DNA of 64,000 nt from Polychytrium aggregatum (Eukaryota > Chytridiomycota > Chytridiomycetes > Polychytriales). Where the stretch lies: assembly GCF_025602895.1 (NCBI RefSeq), contig NW_026516267.1, positions 210,068-274,067 of the forward strand, read 5' to 3'. The notes under the pieces were generated by a model that was not told the origin of the DNA, made no database searches, and saw only the letters and a list, made by a program, of their open reading frames with translations. Position numbers and translations under genes: made by a program. The number at the start of each line of letters is the position of its first letter. Position 1 is the stretch's first letter. Positions 34,794-46,293 of this stretch are shown here, piece by piece.

Positions 34794-36178
34794 ATGAATG
34801 TGCTTGTATATACGGGCCCTGGTGCAGGCAAGGGCCCAATCGAACAAACCATCGGGACCCTCAGGCTCCATCTCTCCGACTCGTATGACATCATCTCTGT
34901 CGACGCAGCCACGTTGCTCAAGGAGCCTTGGCAGGCCACCACCAAGCTGCTCGTTCTTCCAGGCGGCCGAGACCTGCCGTACGTCGAACAGCTGTCGCCC
35001 AAAGTGACCTCGCTCATCCGCGACTGGGTCGCCAATGACGGCGGCTCCTTCCTTGGTATCTGCGCTGGCGCCTACTTTGCCAGTCGCCAAGTCGACTTTG
35101 AGCCCGACCGGCCCAGCTACAAGGTCGTTGGCGAGCGCGACCTGCGATTCTTTGATGGCTCGGCTCGCGGCAGCATCGCTGACGGCTTCATCTACAACAG
35201 CGAGATGGGCTCCAAGAACTGCAGCATCACACTCGACAAGCCGGCGCTCGGACTCGACTTTGACAGTCTGCAAGTCTACGTCAATGGCGGGCCCTACTTT
35301 GATCTCGAAAGCCTGCTTCCCGAGAGCCCGCAGCCGACCGTCTTGGCCGAATACGATCCCAAGGACGTCTCCGACAAGTGGAAAGCCGATAGCGCACAGA
35401 ACAAGCGATACCCTGCCATCCTTGAGTGCGCTATCGGTCGTGGAAAGGCCATCTTGACTGGCCCGCACATCGAGTACCAGATGCGTCCTCTCGGGAGTGC
35501 ACTCGCCGCCAAGCCGGGCTCAGAAGCGATCGAGTGGCGAGATGCCGTGGTCTCGGGCCTGCTGCCGTTTGAGAAGCAGCGATCGCGGTTGTTCCGAGAG
35601 CTGCTGATTCGCCTGGGTCTGAACACCAACATCCGTCCCGAGCGATCCGACCTGGATACCAGCCACGACGAGCCGCCAAAGTTGACACCTATGTTCCTGT
35701 GCTTCCAGCCCAGCCCCCACGTTAATGTCGAGGACAAGATCGCCCAAATTCGCAGGCCCTTTGATGCCGCCGCCCGCTCGCCCAACGAGCCGTGTGTTCT
35801 GGAGGACGATGTCAACCGCTTGGTGCTCGAAGACCGGCAGCAGGATCAGTACAGCGACACCATGCCTGTGCTCGAATGCGAGCAGGATGATAGGCCACAC
35901 AAGTCTGTCGTCAAGCTCTGTGTCTGTCGCGATCTGAGCCAGATCCCCAGGCGCGATCTACTCCAGTTCAACATCGACCGGTATCTTGGATATCTGAAGG
36001 AATATCAGGACCACTGGACCAAGAAGCAGCGCTGGCTCGAAGGCACCTGGAAATGTGGATCGGTGATGCTCTATGGCGACATTGTCGAATCTACCCAAAC
36101 ACTGCTGGACCGGTAGGCGTGCCTCTCGGTAGTGCAGCGGCAGTGTGGCATGGATGGATGCAACGCTAGTCGCCTTTC

Positions 36179-36257
<79 letters not shown>

Positions 36258-37633
36258 ATTGGCACAGCAATTACAAGTTCTCTCAGTCGTTGCCTGAAGG
36301 ACTGGTGTGCGTGGGCTCCCACCAAACCGCCGGCCGTGGTAAGCCATCGTGATGGCAGTCAATGTTGCTCAGTTTGGTGTGAGCGACATTAGCACAACCA
36401 AGAAACGTTTGCCACCATCACCCTTCTGGATACCCCCACCGCGTCTCCACCGATTATAGGGCCAAATCCTTGTGTCCTTGGAAGAGAGTGAGGCTTGCGA
36501 GCGAGTGAACATGCTCGCTGCTGGCCCAGTTGCCTAATGACAGTGCCTACCCACCTAGGTCGCGGACGTAACTCATGGATATCTCAAAGCGGATGTCTCC
36601 AGTTCTCGCTGGCCCTCAGACACAACGACCACAAGTCCATCATCTTCATCCAGTACCTGTTTGGCCTTGCTGTCGTGCAGGCGCTCAAATCGCAATCTGG
36701 ATATGAGGTTTGCATGCTGCGTTGAGCTGGTTGCCAATTCCATGCCGCTTAGGGCCGAGTCTCGCTGCGCGCCCTTCCAGTTCAACCATATTCTAACACC
36801 TCCGCGATCACTTGGTAGGAGCTCCCAGTTCATCTCAAATGGCCCAACGACATTTATGCGCGCGTCGGCCCTGGTCCTGAAGGACTGAAGAAGATCGGCG
36901 GCATTCTCGTCAACTCAAGTTACCAAAGCGGAAAGTTTTCGCTCGTCGTCGGTAAGGCCCCATTTGCCTCACTCGCGGACGCGGCAGCTGGATCGCTGTG
37001 GCTGCCGAGTCTCTCCGGGCACATGACACATCTATCGAGCATTTACCCCCCGCGATGATGGAGATGGGATACACTTTGGCCGCATGCCCTTGGATGGACC
37101 CATCGTTATCCAGCTGGCTGGACACAGAGTCAAGGGCAATGATGCGAGACGAGTGACTCTGTGGTATAATTTCTCACTCGCATCTATCCGCGGACACAGG
37201 CTGCGGACTGAACGTCTCCAACACCAAGCCCACGCTCTCAGTCAATCAACTAATCAACAGCTTGCCTGGACAGCCGGAGCCCTACACAACCGACAGGGTG
37301 CTCGCGTTGATCCTCGCCACCTTTGAGAACCTCTACCATGAGTTTGTGGCTGCCGGGCTCACGGTCAAGAGCGACCTGGACTTTTTCGACCAGACGGGAT
37401 ATCGGTCGGCGTTCGAGCCCTTCCAGCCTGCCTACTATCGCGCATGGCTGCATTCCAACCAGCTCGTGACGCTCAAGGAGCACGGTGTCTCGGCGAAGAT
37501 CGTTGGAATCGACTCGTCGGGGCTGCTGAGGGCTGTCGTTGTCGATGGCCCCAACAAGGGCCAGGAACACCGATTGCAGCCCGACGGTAACAGCTTCGAT
37601 ATGATGCACGGGCTCATTATGGTCAAAAAGTGA
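34794..37633 (+). CDS. BPL1: Biotin-protein ligase (holocarboxylase synthetase)
   Basis: Attaches biotin to carboxylases by way of biotinyl-AMP. Exons: 34794-36112, 36268-36338, 36559-36707, 36819-36951 and 37200-37633, about 701 residues. Residues 1 to about 270 form the BPL_N glutamine-amidotransferase-like domain (MNVLVYTGPGAG, LLVLPGGRDLPYVEQL, GICAGAYFAS with the nucleophile-elbow Cys, AILTGPHIEY). The catalytic half has STQTLLDR, GLVCVGSHQTAGRGRGRN (biotin/ATP loop), LKWPNDIYA, KIGGILVNS and VVGCGLNVSN. The C-terminal SH3-like domain follows (VTLKEHGVSAKIVGIDSSG). This layout is the fungal one, as in yeast BPL1. The first intron contains a long ATC microsatellite. Whether the N-terminal Cys is active is unknown. 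Confidence 0.95.
36181..36257. repeat. ATC trinucleotide microsatellite in BPL1 intron 1
   Basis: About 26 uninterrupted ATC units, ending 10 bp before the acceptor of exon 2. Confidence 0.98.
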
Positions 37634-37870
37634 GCCCACAAACCGCAATGCCACTGTGTCGCTGCGAACGGCTAATTGCCGCACCGCAAAGTCTCGACAT
37701 TTCAGCGCCCATTACCAATGGCGCTGTTTCGATTTTTAAGCCCCGTATCGCCCTGAATAGCACTGATTGTCGCTCATAATGCTGTGGCCGGCGCAAATAG
37801 TCTTTACTGCAAATGCTGTTTTCAGATAGTGGGTGCGTTCTGGGCGAAAGGGTCCAGGCACCAAAGCCAA

Positions 37871-40252
37871 TTACAAAATGCGGCTTCGGATGCTGTTCGC
37901 CAACATGGCCAGCTGGCTGACAATCTCGTTAGAGACGTGTTCGGTGGCGACGTCCACAAGGAGATATCTGCCATACCGCAGCGCGCAAGTGATCGGAGCA
38001 GCGGGAGCCGAGGGAGCGAAGTGGAAACAAACCAGCCCGAGACGGACGGCGAACCGGACAGCGTCAGATCATTGCATTTTTTGCATGAGATGCACGACTT
38101 ACACCATGCGTGACGCTGATTTACACCATCCACGAAAGCGATATACCAGAGCCCATCGAGCAATCAACGCTTACCCCATGCCATCCTTGGTGTCGAGGAT
38201 CTGGCGGCCGACATTGTATGCGGAGAGAATGTTGCTGATTTCCTAGATCCAGCCACGGGAGTAGCAGAGTGAACGGAATGTTAGAACCGTAACTGGTGCT
38301 GGTATTGGTGAAGTCGCTCATGGAATCAACCATCGACGAAGCAGGATAGGCTCATGCGATGGTGAATCTAGATCAACAAACGCAAGTCTCATTATCGTGA
38401 CCGGCGCACTCCCCCAGTCCGTGTTCGAACCGAGCCATATCGGTCCAGTTAAACTCACATTCAGAACACCTCGGATGTTGCGGTGCATGTTAAGGACCCG
38501 CCGCGTGCCCGGCTGTATGGGCTTGGCCACGATATTGGGGAAGTTGACGGCCCCAACGGTGGAGCCGTCATAGAGGTAGTTGCGCAGAAACATGCCAACT
38601 TCGGTTCCCACACGCTCGCGAGCTTCGACGGTCTTGTCGGCGATCGAAGGGGTCATCAGAACATTCTTGAGGCCCTGGAGCGGACACTGGAATGTGCTGT
38701 TTCTGCTTTGCAGCGATGCTGGATAGACGTCAAGGTAGGCACCCCCGATATGACCGGACTTGATTGCATCAGCAAGGGCGTTGATGTCGATCTGGCGGTA
38801 AAGGTAGGTGAGTCAAGGTCCAGATGATGCACCAGCGGGTAGACTCCCTGCTCTCGGCCGACTTGCGTACACTCACCGCGTCGCCAAAGCTGGTGTTGAT
38901 GACATAGCTGCCCTTCTTCATGATCGCAAACTGAGCCTGGCCCATCATCTTGACGTTCTCTGGGATGGCCGAGACGTTGACGGCAACGAAATCGGCCTCA
39001 CGCAGCAGCAGCTCCAGCGTGTCGCGGGGCTCGGCGCACCCGATTGGCATCAGCGACACATTGTCGTAGAAGATGACTTTGAGGCTCAGGGCCTCCGCCA
39101 TGATGCCAAGCTGCGAGCCAACGTGCCCATAGCCAATGATGCCAAGGGTCTTACCGCGGACTTCGAAACAGTTGCTCGAGACCTGCACAGAGAGCAGCAG
39201 TTTGTGGGCCGGTTCGAGGACGCGGTGGAACTCTGTGTGAGTGATATGCTCGCCAGGCAGCATGCTCAGATGCAGAACACCCACCTTGTTCCAGTCGCCG
39301 CGGTGAATCTCTCTGGATCGATCGCCGATCTGGCGTGCCAGCAGCACGAGGCTCGATAGGATGATTTCGGCTGGATCGGCGTCAGCTCGAGTGTGGGACT
39401 CGTGCACCTCCCGCCCACCTCTGGAGCCGTTCCCAGCGTCCCGCTGAATGATCGGTGAGTACAAAGCACCTACCGACGCTGTGATGATGCTGGTATGGCG
39501 AGGCAAAGACTGGGATCTGCGGGGAAAGGGAGTCAGTTTTGATTAACTGGAGCAAAGCTACTGCGAGCCCGATGCCACAGTGCGAAGTGTCAGAAAGCGA
39601 GGGCTGTCACCAATGCTAATCCGATACGACCACAAGCACAAGGCCCCAGCGCAGAGCCGGCCAGGCCGATCAGGTCAAGCACTCACACCCATGGTCTGGG
39701 CAGTGGCCAGATCCACCTGCTGGGTGGATCGACTGAACATTCCAATAGCGAGGAGACGGTGCGCCGATCGCAACACATCCTCCGTCAGATACACTTCGTC
39801 TCTCTCCTTGCTGTGTGTGAAGCGAGGAAGACGGGTTGTGAGCAGTCCATGAGCAACGGGGTCAGTGGCTGCATTCAGGACCGTGACTGTACCTAACGCA
39901 GACGATCTGGTAGTCTCCAATCATTTTCAAGAGCGAGCCTTCGGTTTGTTCCTCGAAACACTCGTCGATCTGGCCAGGCAACCGATGTCGCACCTCCGGG
40001 TAAGTCGAGAGAGCATGATCAGGAGCCAAGCGTACCAAGCAAGCCCAAAGCGTGTCCACCAGAGACTATCTGCTGTGCCGAGAGTGGCTCCTGTCCAAAC
40101 GGAGCAAGGGGCAGCACGATGCAAGGCTGCCGACCCGCAAGATGGGAACTTGCCTTGAAATTGATGTCCTGGAAGGCCGCCTTGGCCGCCGACGGGATCG
40201 GGTCGAGCAGCAAGACGCGTATCTCTTTGGAGTTGAGCGACAGGGTGGACAT
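37871..40252 (-). CDS. SER3: D-3-phosphoglycerate dehydrogenase (serine biosynthesis)
   Basis: Oxidises 3-phosphoglycerate to 3-phosphohydroxypyruvate, the first step of serine synthesis. Nine exons (minus): 40252-40154, 39993-39893, 39810-39687, 39516-39474, 39370-39285, 39182-38877, 38791-38459, 38242-38175 and 37967-37871, about 418 residues. Motifs: IRVLLLDPIPSAAKAAF, LLAIGMFSRSTQQVDLATA, LLARQIGDRSREIHRGDWNK, the Rossmann GIIGYGHVGSQLGIMAEAL, GSYVINTSFGDA, IGGAYLDVYP, LMTPSIADKT with the region of the catalytic His, and a C-terminal ACT-like domain (NIRGVLNEISNILSAYNV ... YLLVDVATEH). Intron 1 has a GC donor (AAG|GCAAGT). SIADKT replaces the common HIGGST, so the usual His looks absent or moved; this is worth checking. 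Confidence 0.92.
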
Positions 40253-40549
40253 TGGCAGCAAATTGGATCGACGGAGAGAATGCGCTGGGATGGCCGAGCA
40301 ACATGTAGGTGTCGATCGGCAGCCGGGGGGAGGGTGCTGCCTGAGACCGCCGGGGTTGGGGCGGACTTTGGCTGGCGGGAAGGCGGGAGCCCTGGCTCGA
40401 GCCGGCTTCGAGCCAGGGCGATTGTTCGCTGGCCCTGGCTGATATCGTTGGGCGTTGGTGGCTCTCGCATCCGCCTGCATCGCCCATCGCCGGCCCGACC
40501 ACAGCATCGCCCGCTGCTCTCCCGGCACCCGCATCGCGCAGCCTTCACA
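40253..40549. promoter_or_regulatory. Divergent promoter SER3 / calcipressin
   Basis: 297 bp between start codons, G/C-rich with a G-run at 40325-40330. A 12-bp inverted repeat, GGCTCGAGCCGG then CCGGCTTCGAGCC-like bases, lies around 40392-40415. Confidence 0.55.
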
Positions 40550-41600
40550 ATGTCAGGCCTGCTGGCTCCGGATATGGTCGTCTCTCCAGAGTGCATCCAG
40601 ACCAACACCCTCATTTTCACCAACCTCGAGCCCGAGGCCTTCTTGGACGGCGGGGAGGCCCTGGTGGCCTTTGTGCAGTCCGCCGTCGAGACCAAGCCGG
40701 TCCGGCTCACGCCACTCAAGTCGCTGAATCGGTTCTTGATGATCTTCGAGTCGTCTGACATTGCCTCGATGGTGCGGGAGAGCCTGCACAAGACCGACTT
40801 TCTCGGCAAGCGACTAATGGTCTACTACGGGCAGGTACGACGGGCACGAGGCACTGAGGCAGAGGCAGCGGCAATATGCGGTAGCGATGTGGCGGTGATG
40901 GGCAGCATGTCTCGGTGACCTGCTTCAGAGCTCGTCGACCGACAGCAGCATGCATCCGCTCGACCACAGCCAGGAGAATCGGTGCGCAAGGCGTGAATCC
41001 TTACGATATGCGCCAAGTGCTTCTGGTCCCTATCGTCCCTAATCAGCCCATGGTTGTCTACGGTGCCAGCAAAGCGATATCAACACTCTAAGCACCGGCG
41101 AGTCCGTCAAGATCAACCTCCTGCAGGTGCCCAAGATCGAGCGCAACTTTCTTCTCAGCCCACCAGGCTCCCCGCCTGTCGGTTGGGTTCAGCCCGAGGA
41201 ATCTGGCCCCAGCGCCGGCGGCCACACGGCCCTATACCTCGACTTGGATCACTTCAAGCTTGATATGGATGCGGGCGAAGTTGCGGATGCAGTTGATTCA
41301 ACAGACGCAGCCGGCTGCCCATCCATCCGTTTTGGCGAGCGAGAGCGTGATGTGTGGGAAGAGGGTGGCAGCCTCGAGGTTGCCATGGAAGGCTCAAGCG
41401 TCAAGCACGTCCTGAGCTTCAGCATCCCAAATGCACACCGCAAAGGCGACGGCAGCGATCCAAGTTTGCCCACGATTGTTGTTGAGGAGGCAGCCGAGGA
41501 CGACGACGATGGCGGTGCCGCCTGGCAGGGATATGCGGCGCCCGCGAGCCACAAACGATCGCCGACGCCGATTCCGAAGACGAGGCTGCCTATTCAATAG
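40550..41600 (+). CDS. RCN1: Calcipressin (RCAN), calcineurin regulator
   Basis: Binds and modulates calcineurin. Exons 40550-40834 and 41070-41600, about 271 residues. The RRM-like N-terminal part has NTLIFTNLEPEAFLDG, LKSLNRFLMIFESSDIA and LGKRLMVYYGQ. The conserved signature FLLSPPGSPPVGW follows VPKIERN; its Ser residues are phospho-regulated in the family. Near the C-terminus, SLPTIVVEEA fits a PxIxIT-type calcineurin docking motif, followed by an acidic stretch and a basic end. The intron is in phase 0. Direction of effect (activator or inhibitor) cannot be told from sequence. Confidence 0.92.
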
Positions 41601-42011
41601 AAGCGGGGGGATGGTTGCAGGAGGGGCGATGCGATGATATCGACGGTGCGGTCCTGGATGATAATGCGTTCGCTACAACATGGTGTCGTTTCCCGACCAC
41701 AGCCGCCCTGGACGAAGCGGTGCTTGGGTCTCTGTTTCGGTCGCACCTCTTGGAGAGACATGGAGGCATCGAGCAGTTTTCCCTCTCCGCAGGATCTTCA
41801 CGTGCCCAGCACCATTGTGTTTTTGCAGAGCCGAGGTCGCATCCAAACCGTATTCGTCCTTGGCAATCGTCTCTGCTGGCCGCACCATCGCCGTCTGGTG
41901 CTCCATTGCGATCTGGAGCTCTATTGGCATTGCCGCTATCATTGCCACTGCCGCTGCCGCTGGCCAAGACCTCCACTCCTGCACTCGAGCTCTCCCTGGG
42001 CCTCCCCCTCC
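41601..42011. other. Intergenic spacer
   Basis: Between calcipressin and the next start. Open plus-strand frames run into the next gene's ATG but show no domain. Nothing else is seen. Confidence 0.45.
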
Positions 42012-43457
42012 ATGACCACGCCGCCAAACCCGGACCCAACCGGCTTCGACGAACCTGTCCCGCCGACATGGCCATATCGCCGGACGGCCGACTCCGAGTT
42101 TGCAGTCTACAAGAGGGCTTTCTTTCAATACTATAGTGAGTATTGCTGAATCTCCAGAGACGTTGCGCTGGCAGTATTTATATGGGCCGCTGTGATCATC
42201 TGGCTTGTCCACTCCCTCCGGTCTGCAGATCGCATCGACTGCAGTCTGCAGCGACCGGAGAACACTGCCAATGTCAGTTTCAGCACGGGCACCCACACTC
42301 AGGCGGGCGCTAACTCACTCGGATCATGCCCCTCCCTTCCAGAGGCAGCCAGAGACCGCAAACACGATCTGCCTGTTCCGAGGGACGCCGAGGAGATCGA
42401 GGAGTTTGAAACCTTTATCAATATTGTCAAGTTCAACATGTAAGCCTCCACCAAACTCCTAGCAGCGCCAGTCGCAACCCTGCCTCGATGATCGCTCGTC
42501 CGGTACTTGCCTGCGGACTCTTGGCTGATACGCTAACCCGGGCCATCGGCGCTGATCTGCAGGCGCACATCCTACAACATCACCTCCTTCTGCATCCACA
42601 TCTACTTAATCTACAATGCCGTCTATCGGGTCCTGTGGTGGTGCCCTCGGAGCTCCTACCCACGCCGCGACTTTTATCTCTTTGACAATACCTCGACTCC
42701 CAACGGCACCGGCACCGGCTCCGGCTCCGCTGGGCTGCTCTCGCTGCTGGAAAACACAACATGCGTCCTGCATCCGACGTCTCCGCCTACATTCATCCAT
42801 TTTACAGCCTGGTTCCAGGCGCTGTTCCTGCTGGCCGTACTCCTGAGCCACTTTTGGGCCCCGCGGCTCGAGCGCCTGCTCTATCTGCACGGCCTCTATC
42901 TCCTGAATGCAACGATGCTCCTTCCGGCGTGGATCCTCAACTCCAAACGCTACGGCCCCGGAGCCTCGTTTGCGGCCGGGCTCCGGATGGGCTGGATTCC
43001 GTTCATTCTGTGGTGGGTGCTCCTGTATCAGCGCCGGCATTCGATAACGACCTGGTTTTGGGAACTCGAAGCCAAGATGACGGACTGCATCGTGATCGAA
43101 CGACCGCCGAACGATCCCTCGCCAGGCTATCTGTCGACGTACAAGCAAGAGGGGCGGGAGCGGCTGCTCGGCATGAGCCGCATCTGGCGGATTTCGTCGC
43201 CGGTGCTGTTGCTGACTCTGTGGGAGTGGTGGTTGAAGCCCAGCGGGTATCTGGCTGTCGAAACAACCGATCTGCCAATGTGGCCGGGACTGATCTGGAC
43301 GACCCTTGGTTGCGCTGCAGCTGCCCTGCCGTTGGTCGTCTATCTCAGCATCTTTACCTTTGCACGGGCCGCCCTGATCTGGATCGACCCGGACGAGTCG
43401 AGGGGCGTCGTCTTGGACAAGATGGGCGATGCTATGGCCGTGGGACTCCTATATTAA
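42012..43457 (+). CDS. Uncharacterised multi-pass membrane protein, about 371 residues
   Basis: Exons 42012-42135, 42343-42439 and 42563-43457 join in phase. The first about 75 residues are soluble and charged (DAEEIEEFETFINIVKF). Then come about six hydrophobic segments, including FCIHIYLIYNAVYRVLWW, WFQALFLLAVLLSHFW, LYLLNATMLLPAWIL, WIPFILWWVLLY and LGCAAAALPLVVYLSIF. Between segments one and two is a Gly/Thr-rich loop with Asn-X-Thr sites. A soluble loop after segment four carries ERPPNDPSPGYLSTYKQE. I do not recognise a family. It could be a receptor or transporter-like protein; no function is claimed. Confidence 0.75.
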
Positions 43458-43763
43458 CCGGGTGTCCGTTTTGAAACCTGCGTTTGTCTGGAAGAAATGA
43501 ATGCCATATTGTCTTTTCAACACGCTGTTCAGAACAAAACGGGTGAGCACCCCGCCTCTTGGGGGGGGGGAGGCTGGGCATTGTGAGTGGCCGATGGGTG
43601 TTGGATTCAAGTCCTGTGAAAAGTCGTCATCTGCGCTCAGAAGTATCCTGTTCAGCGTCAGGGTATTTTGTCACAGCGACCCGTCCTTGCTGCTGCCCAG
43701 ACCCATTTCGACCACCATCAACCCTGCCCGGACCCACCCGCTCATCCTGGAGCCGGAGCCATA
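43458..43763. other. Spacer with one copy of a dispersed repeat
   Basis: Holds the first copy (43527-43655) of a diverged repeat also seen at 46766-46890. Otherwise it is the YAF9 5' flank. Confidence 0.6.
43527..43655 (+). repeat. Dispersed repeat, copy 1
   Basis: Shares blocks with 46766-46890 in the same orientation: TCAGAAC.AAACGGG, CCCCG..TCTTGG, GTG.GTGGC.GATGGGTGT and GAAAAGT.G..TCTGC.CTCAGAA. By eye about 65-75 percent identical with small gaps. Confidence 0.75.
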
Positions 43764-45071
43764 ATGAGCACCCGCATGAAAGTGAGCGTGCCCCCCCCCC
43801 GCTACATCTCTTTCGATCCAGACCTTGCTCTGTCGTCTCGTTCATGGAAGTTGCTGATCGCCGATTGCCCATCGCCGATTGCTGATCGCCAACTGTTCGC
43901 ACATCAGGGGGTTACCCTCGAGCGCCCGCTCGTTTACGGCACCCAGGCCACGCTGATCAACCGCAAGGAAACCCCAGATGCACCCGAGGACCATACCCAT
44001 CGGTGGACGGTCTTTGTCCGGGGGCCCTACGGCGAGGACATTTCGACGTTTGTGAAGAAAGTCCAGTTCAAGCTGCACGAGAGCTTTGATCCGCCAGTCC
44101 GGTGTAAGTCAGGCAGTGCGGCAACCAGAGCCCTGCTTAAACAGAGCCTGGGCAGATTCACCAGCCCATGCTTTTCAAGCCCGTCGTCAGCCATCTTTCC
44201 TCTCAAGTTGTGATGAGATTTGACCCATGGAACAGATTTTCCCAACATCGCTTTCTAACGCATGCCCTCTGGGCCGGGGAACCCGACTCGACTGACACTC
44301 CAAAACGCTTTGGCCAGCTCTCGAATCGCCTCCCTTCGAGATCACCGAGACCGGCTGGGGTGAGTTTGAGATCGCCATCAAGATCTTCTTCCACGACGCA
44401 ACCGAGAAGCCAGAAAAGCCCATCACCTTCTTCCACCCGCTCCAGCTCTACCACAAGGATGAAACGGCCGGACCCAAGAAACCTGTGATTGTCGAGAACT
44501 TTGAAGTGATTGTAAGATCCACGGCGATGGTTTCGTCGCCCTCAGCACTGCCCATCTCCTCCTGTCCGTGCTCGCGGTCATGACGCTGATGCTGACGGCG
44601 GCGATGCCTCGGTTGGGCCAACAGGTCATCCAGGACCCACTCGAGGAGACGTTTGAGGTCCTGAGCAAGAGCGGCCAGGGCATTTTCAAGAAAGGCTCAG
44701 CCAGCTTCAGTAAGTAGCGAGCACAGCTGCATCACAGCGCTTGCGACATGGGCAGTTTGGATTCCGAGCGGCTGGCCTCCTGGGTTCGATACAAGATTCG
44801 ATACAGGATTCGATACAAGATTTGATACAAGATTCGATACAAGACTCGATTCCCGTGCCGCTGACACACTCTTCTGATATACTCCACATACACGGGATCA
44901 CCGCTGCCGTCGCCAGCGCCCGAGATGGAAAAGATCGAGCTGCGCAAGATTGCCGAGGCGAACGACAAGATCGAAATGGAGATCGAAAACTACCAGATCC
45001 TCTTGAAGAAGGTCGAGGAAGACATGAAGGCCCTTCAAGGCGAATCCAAGAGCCCAGAGATCAAGTCATGA
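43764..45071 (+). CDS. YAF9: YEATS-domain protein YAF9/GAS41
   Basis: Subunit of SWR1 and NuA4 chromatin complexes; its YEATS domain reads acetylated histone H3. Exons 43764-43781, 43908-44103, 44318-44511, 44625-44709 and 44917-45071, about 215 residues, all in phase. The YEATS fold is shown by LERPLVYGTQATL, HTHRWTVFVRGPYGEDIS, VQFKLHESFDPPVR, PPFEITETGWGEFEI (the acyl-lysine pocket WGEF motif) and FFHPLQLYHKDE. The C-terminal coiled coil (ELRKIAEANDKIEMEIENYQ) is what joins it to its complexes. The fourth intron carries a 12-bp repeat. Confidence 0.95.
44784..44850. repeat. 12-bp minisatellite in YAF9 intron 4
   Basis: About 5.5 copies of TTCGATACAAGA with single-base changes. Confidence 0.93.
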
Positions 45072-45371
45072 GCGCGGCCCATAGTCGCCGCCTCTCATTC
45101 CACAACCCCCATTTCATAATCTCGGCATCGAGACAATGGTCACACCCGCTCGCTGGGCAGTGTGGGAGCACGAGTGCTATCCTCCGAGCCAGCGACCGAC
45201 TCGACGGAGCGTCGGGCTGAGATGCAGGATACAGGATGCAGGATACAGGATGCAGGTCGTCGCTTGAGAGTGGCAGCAAATGCCCTTTGCCGAAGTGGAG
45301 TGCAGTATATTCCGCGTCGATGATACAAGAAGCTTGTCGGAGGGCAGGAGCACGGTGATGCTGCAGATTGC
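45072..45371. other. Convergent spacer YAF9 / LSM12
   Basis: 300 bp between two stops. Contains a GATGCAGGATACAG tandem repeat at 45221-45255 and nothing gene-like. Confidence 0.6.
45221..45255. repeat. 14-bp tandem repeat
   Basis: Two and a half copies of GATGCAGGATACAG in the convergent spacer. Confidence 0.9.
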
Positions 45372-46293
45372 TCATAGTCCCAGCTTTCTTCGCTCGCCCT
45401 CAAGCACTTTCCGGACTCGGGCGACCATGTTGTCGTCGGTTCTTTTGTCCTTGGGCTTGCAGCTCGAGGTGTCGTAGGGTGGGACAATCAGAACCTCGTC
45501 CATCACAACGATGGTGTCATTCCTCCATGTTGTCGGGTATGTTTTGGCAAAGGCATCGAAGATTTGCTGTGAGCGGCAAGAGAGACACGCAAACGGGGTT
45601 ACGATTCCGGCCGGGTATACCGTGGGTTTCGGGCGAGCACAACGATCGCTTAGCACGAGACGATCGGATTCCGATGGCCGGCAGCTCTGACTCAAAGAGT
45701 CGCTACTTGATCTAGTCTCCCCAGAAGATCTCGGGGGAGGGAGCTCGAAACACGGGTCAACGACCCCCCAGATCCGGCATCGCCTCGATCGGCCACGCCC
45801 GAGCCCGATTCTGGATCTGGAGGCGCTGTTTTCGAATTCGCTCTTGGCCTACCTGGGCTTCGGGAGTCACATTCACGCCGACCTTGAGCTGTCGCTCCTT
45901 CTCCAGCCGGAGATTCAGCTGCTCTCGCTGAAGCGCCTTGTCCATCGAGACGGTGGTGACCGGCACAAGCGGGGGGAGAATGCTTGGAGTGTCGTCCTTT
46001 GGGACAACCTTGACGTCCTTGATGCCGTTGATTTTGATGACGTGGAAGTCGTTTTTGCAGGTCAGGGTCGTGTTGGGGTTGAAGGCGGCCGAGAGCGACT
46101 GGAGCACGAGCAGCCCAAGCTGGCTATCCCAGACGTAGATTAGTCCATCGTAGGTGACATCGTTTTGGGTCGTGACAGAGACATAGGTTCCGATGCCAGG
46201 CTGCGGCTGCTGGCTTTGTTGGAGCGGCTGTTGCTGGAGGGGCGGCTGTGGTCGAGGGGTTGGGGATGGAAGGTCTGGAGCCGAGGAGGTCAT
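45372..46293 (-). CDS. LSM12: LSM12 homologue (LSm + anticodon-binding-like AD domain)
   Basis: RNA-linked adaptor; in animals it joins ataxin-2 complexes. Two exons (minus): 46293-45853 and 45566-45372, about 211 residues. After a Pro/Gln-rich start, the LSm-like part has YVSVTTQNDVTYDGLIYVWD, LLVLQS and FHVIKINGIKDV. The exon ends in GVNVTPEAQ and the next opens QIFDAFAKTYPTTWRNDTIV, the conserved AD-domain junction, then VVMDEVLIVPPYD and VARVRKVLE. The intron is in phase 0 with a gtaggc donor. The gene is convergent with YAF9. Confidence 0.93.

Noticed and set aside
34026-35468. 480-codon antisense open frame across GET3/BPL1
   Set aside because: Spans the divergent promoter and is antisense to the biotin ligase exon; no domain of its own.
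36132-36392. Poly-histidine open frame
   Set aside because: It is the ATC microsatellite of BPL1 intron 1 read in one frame.
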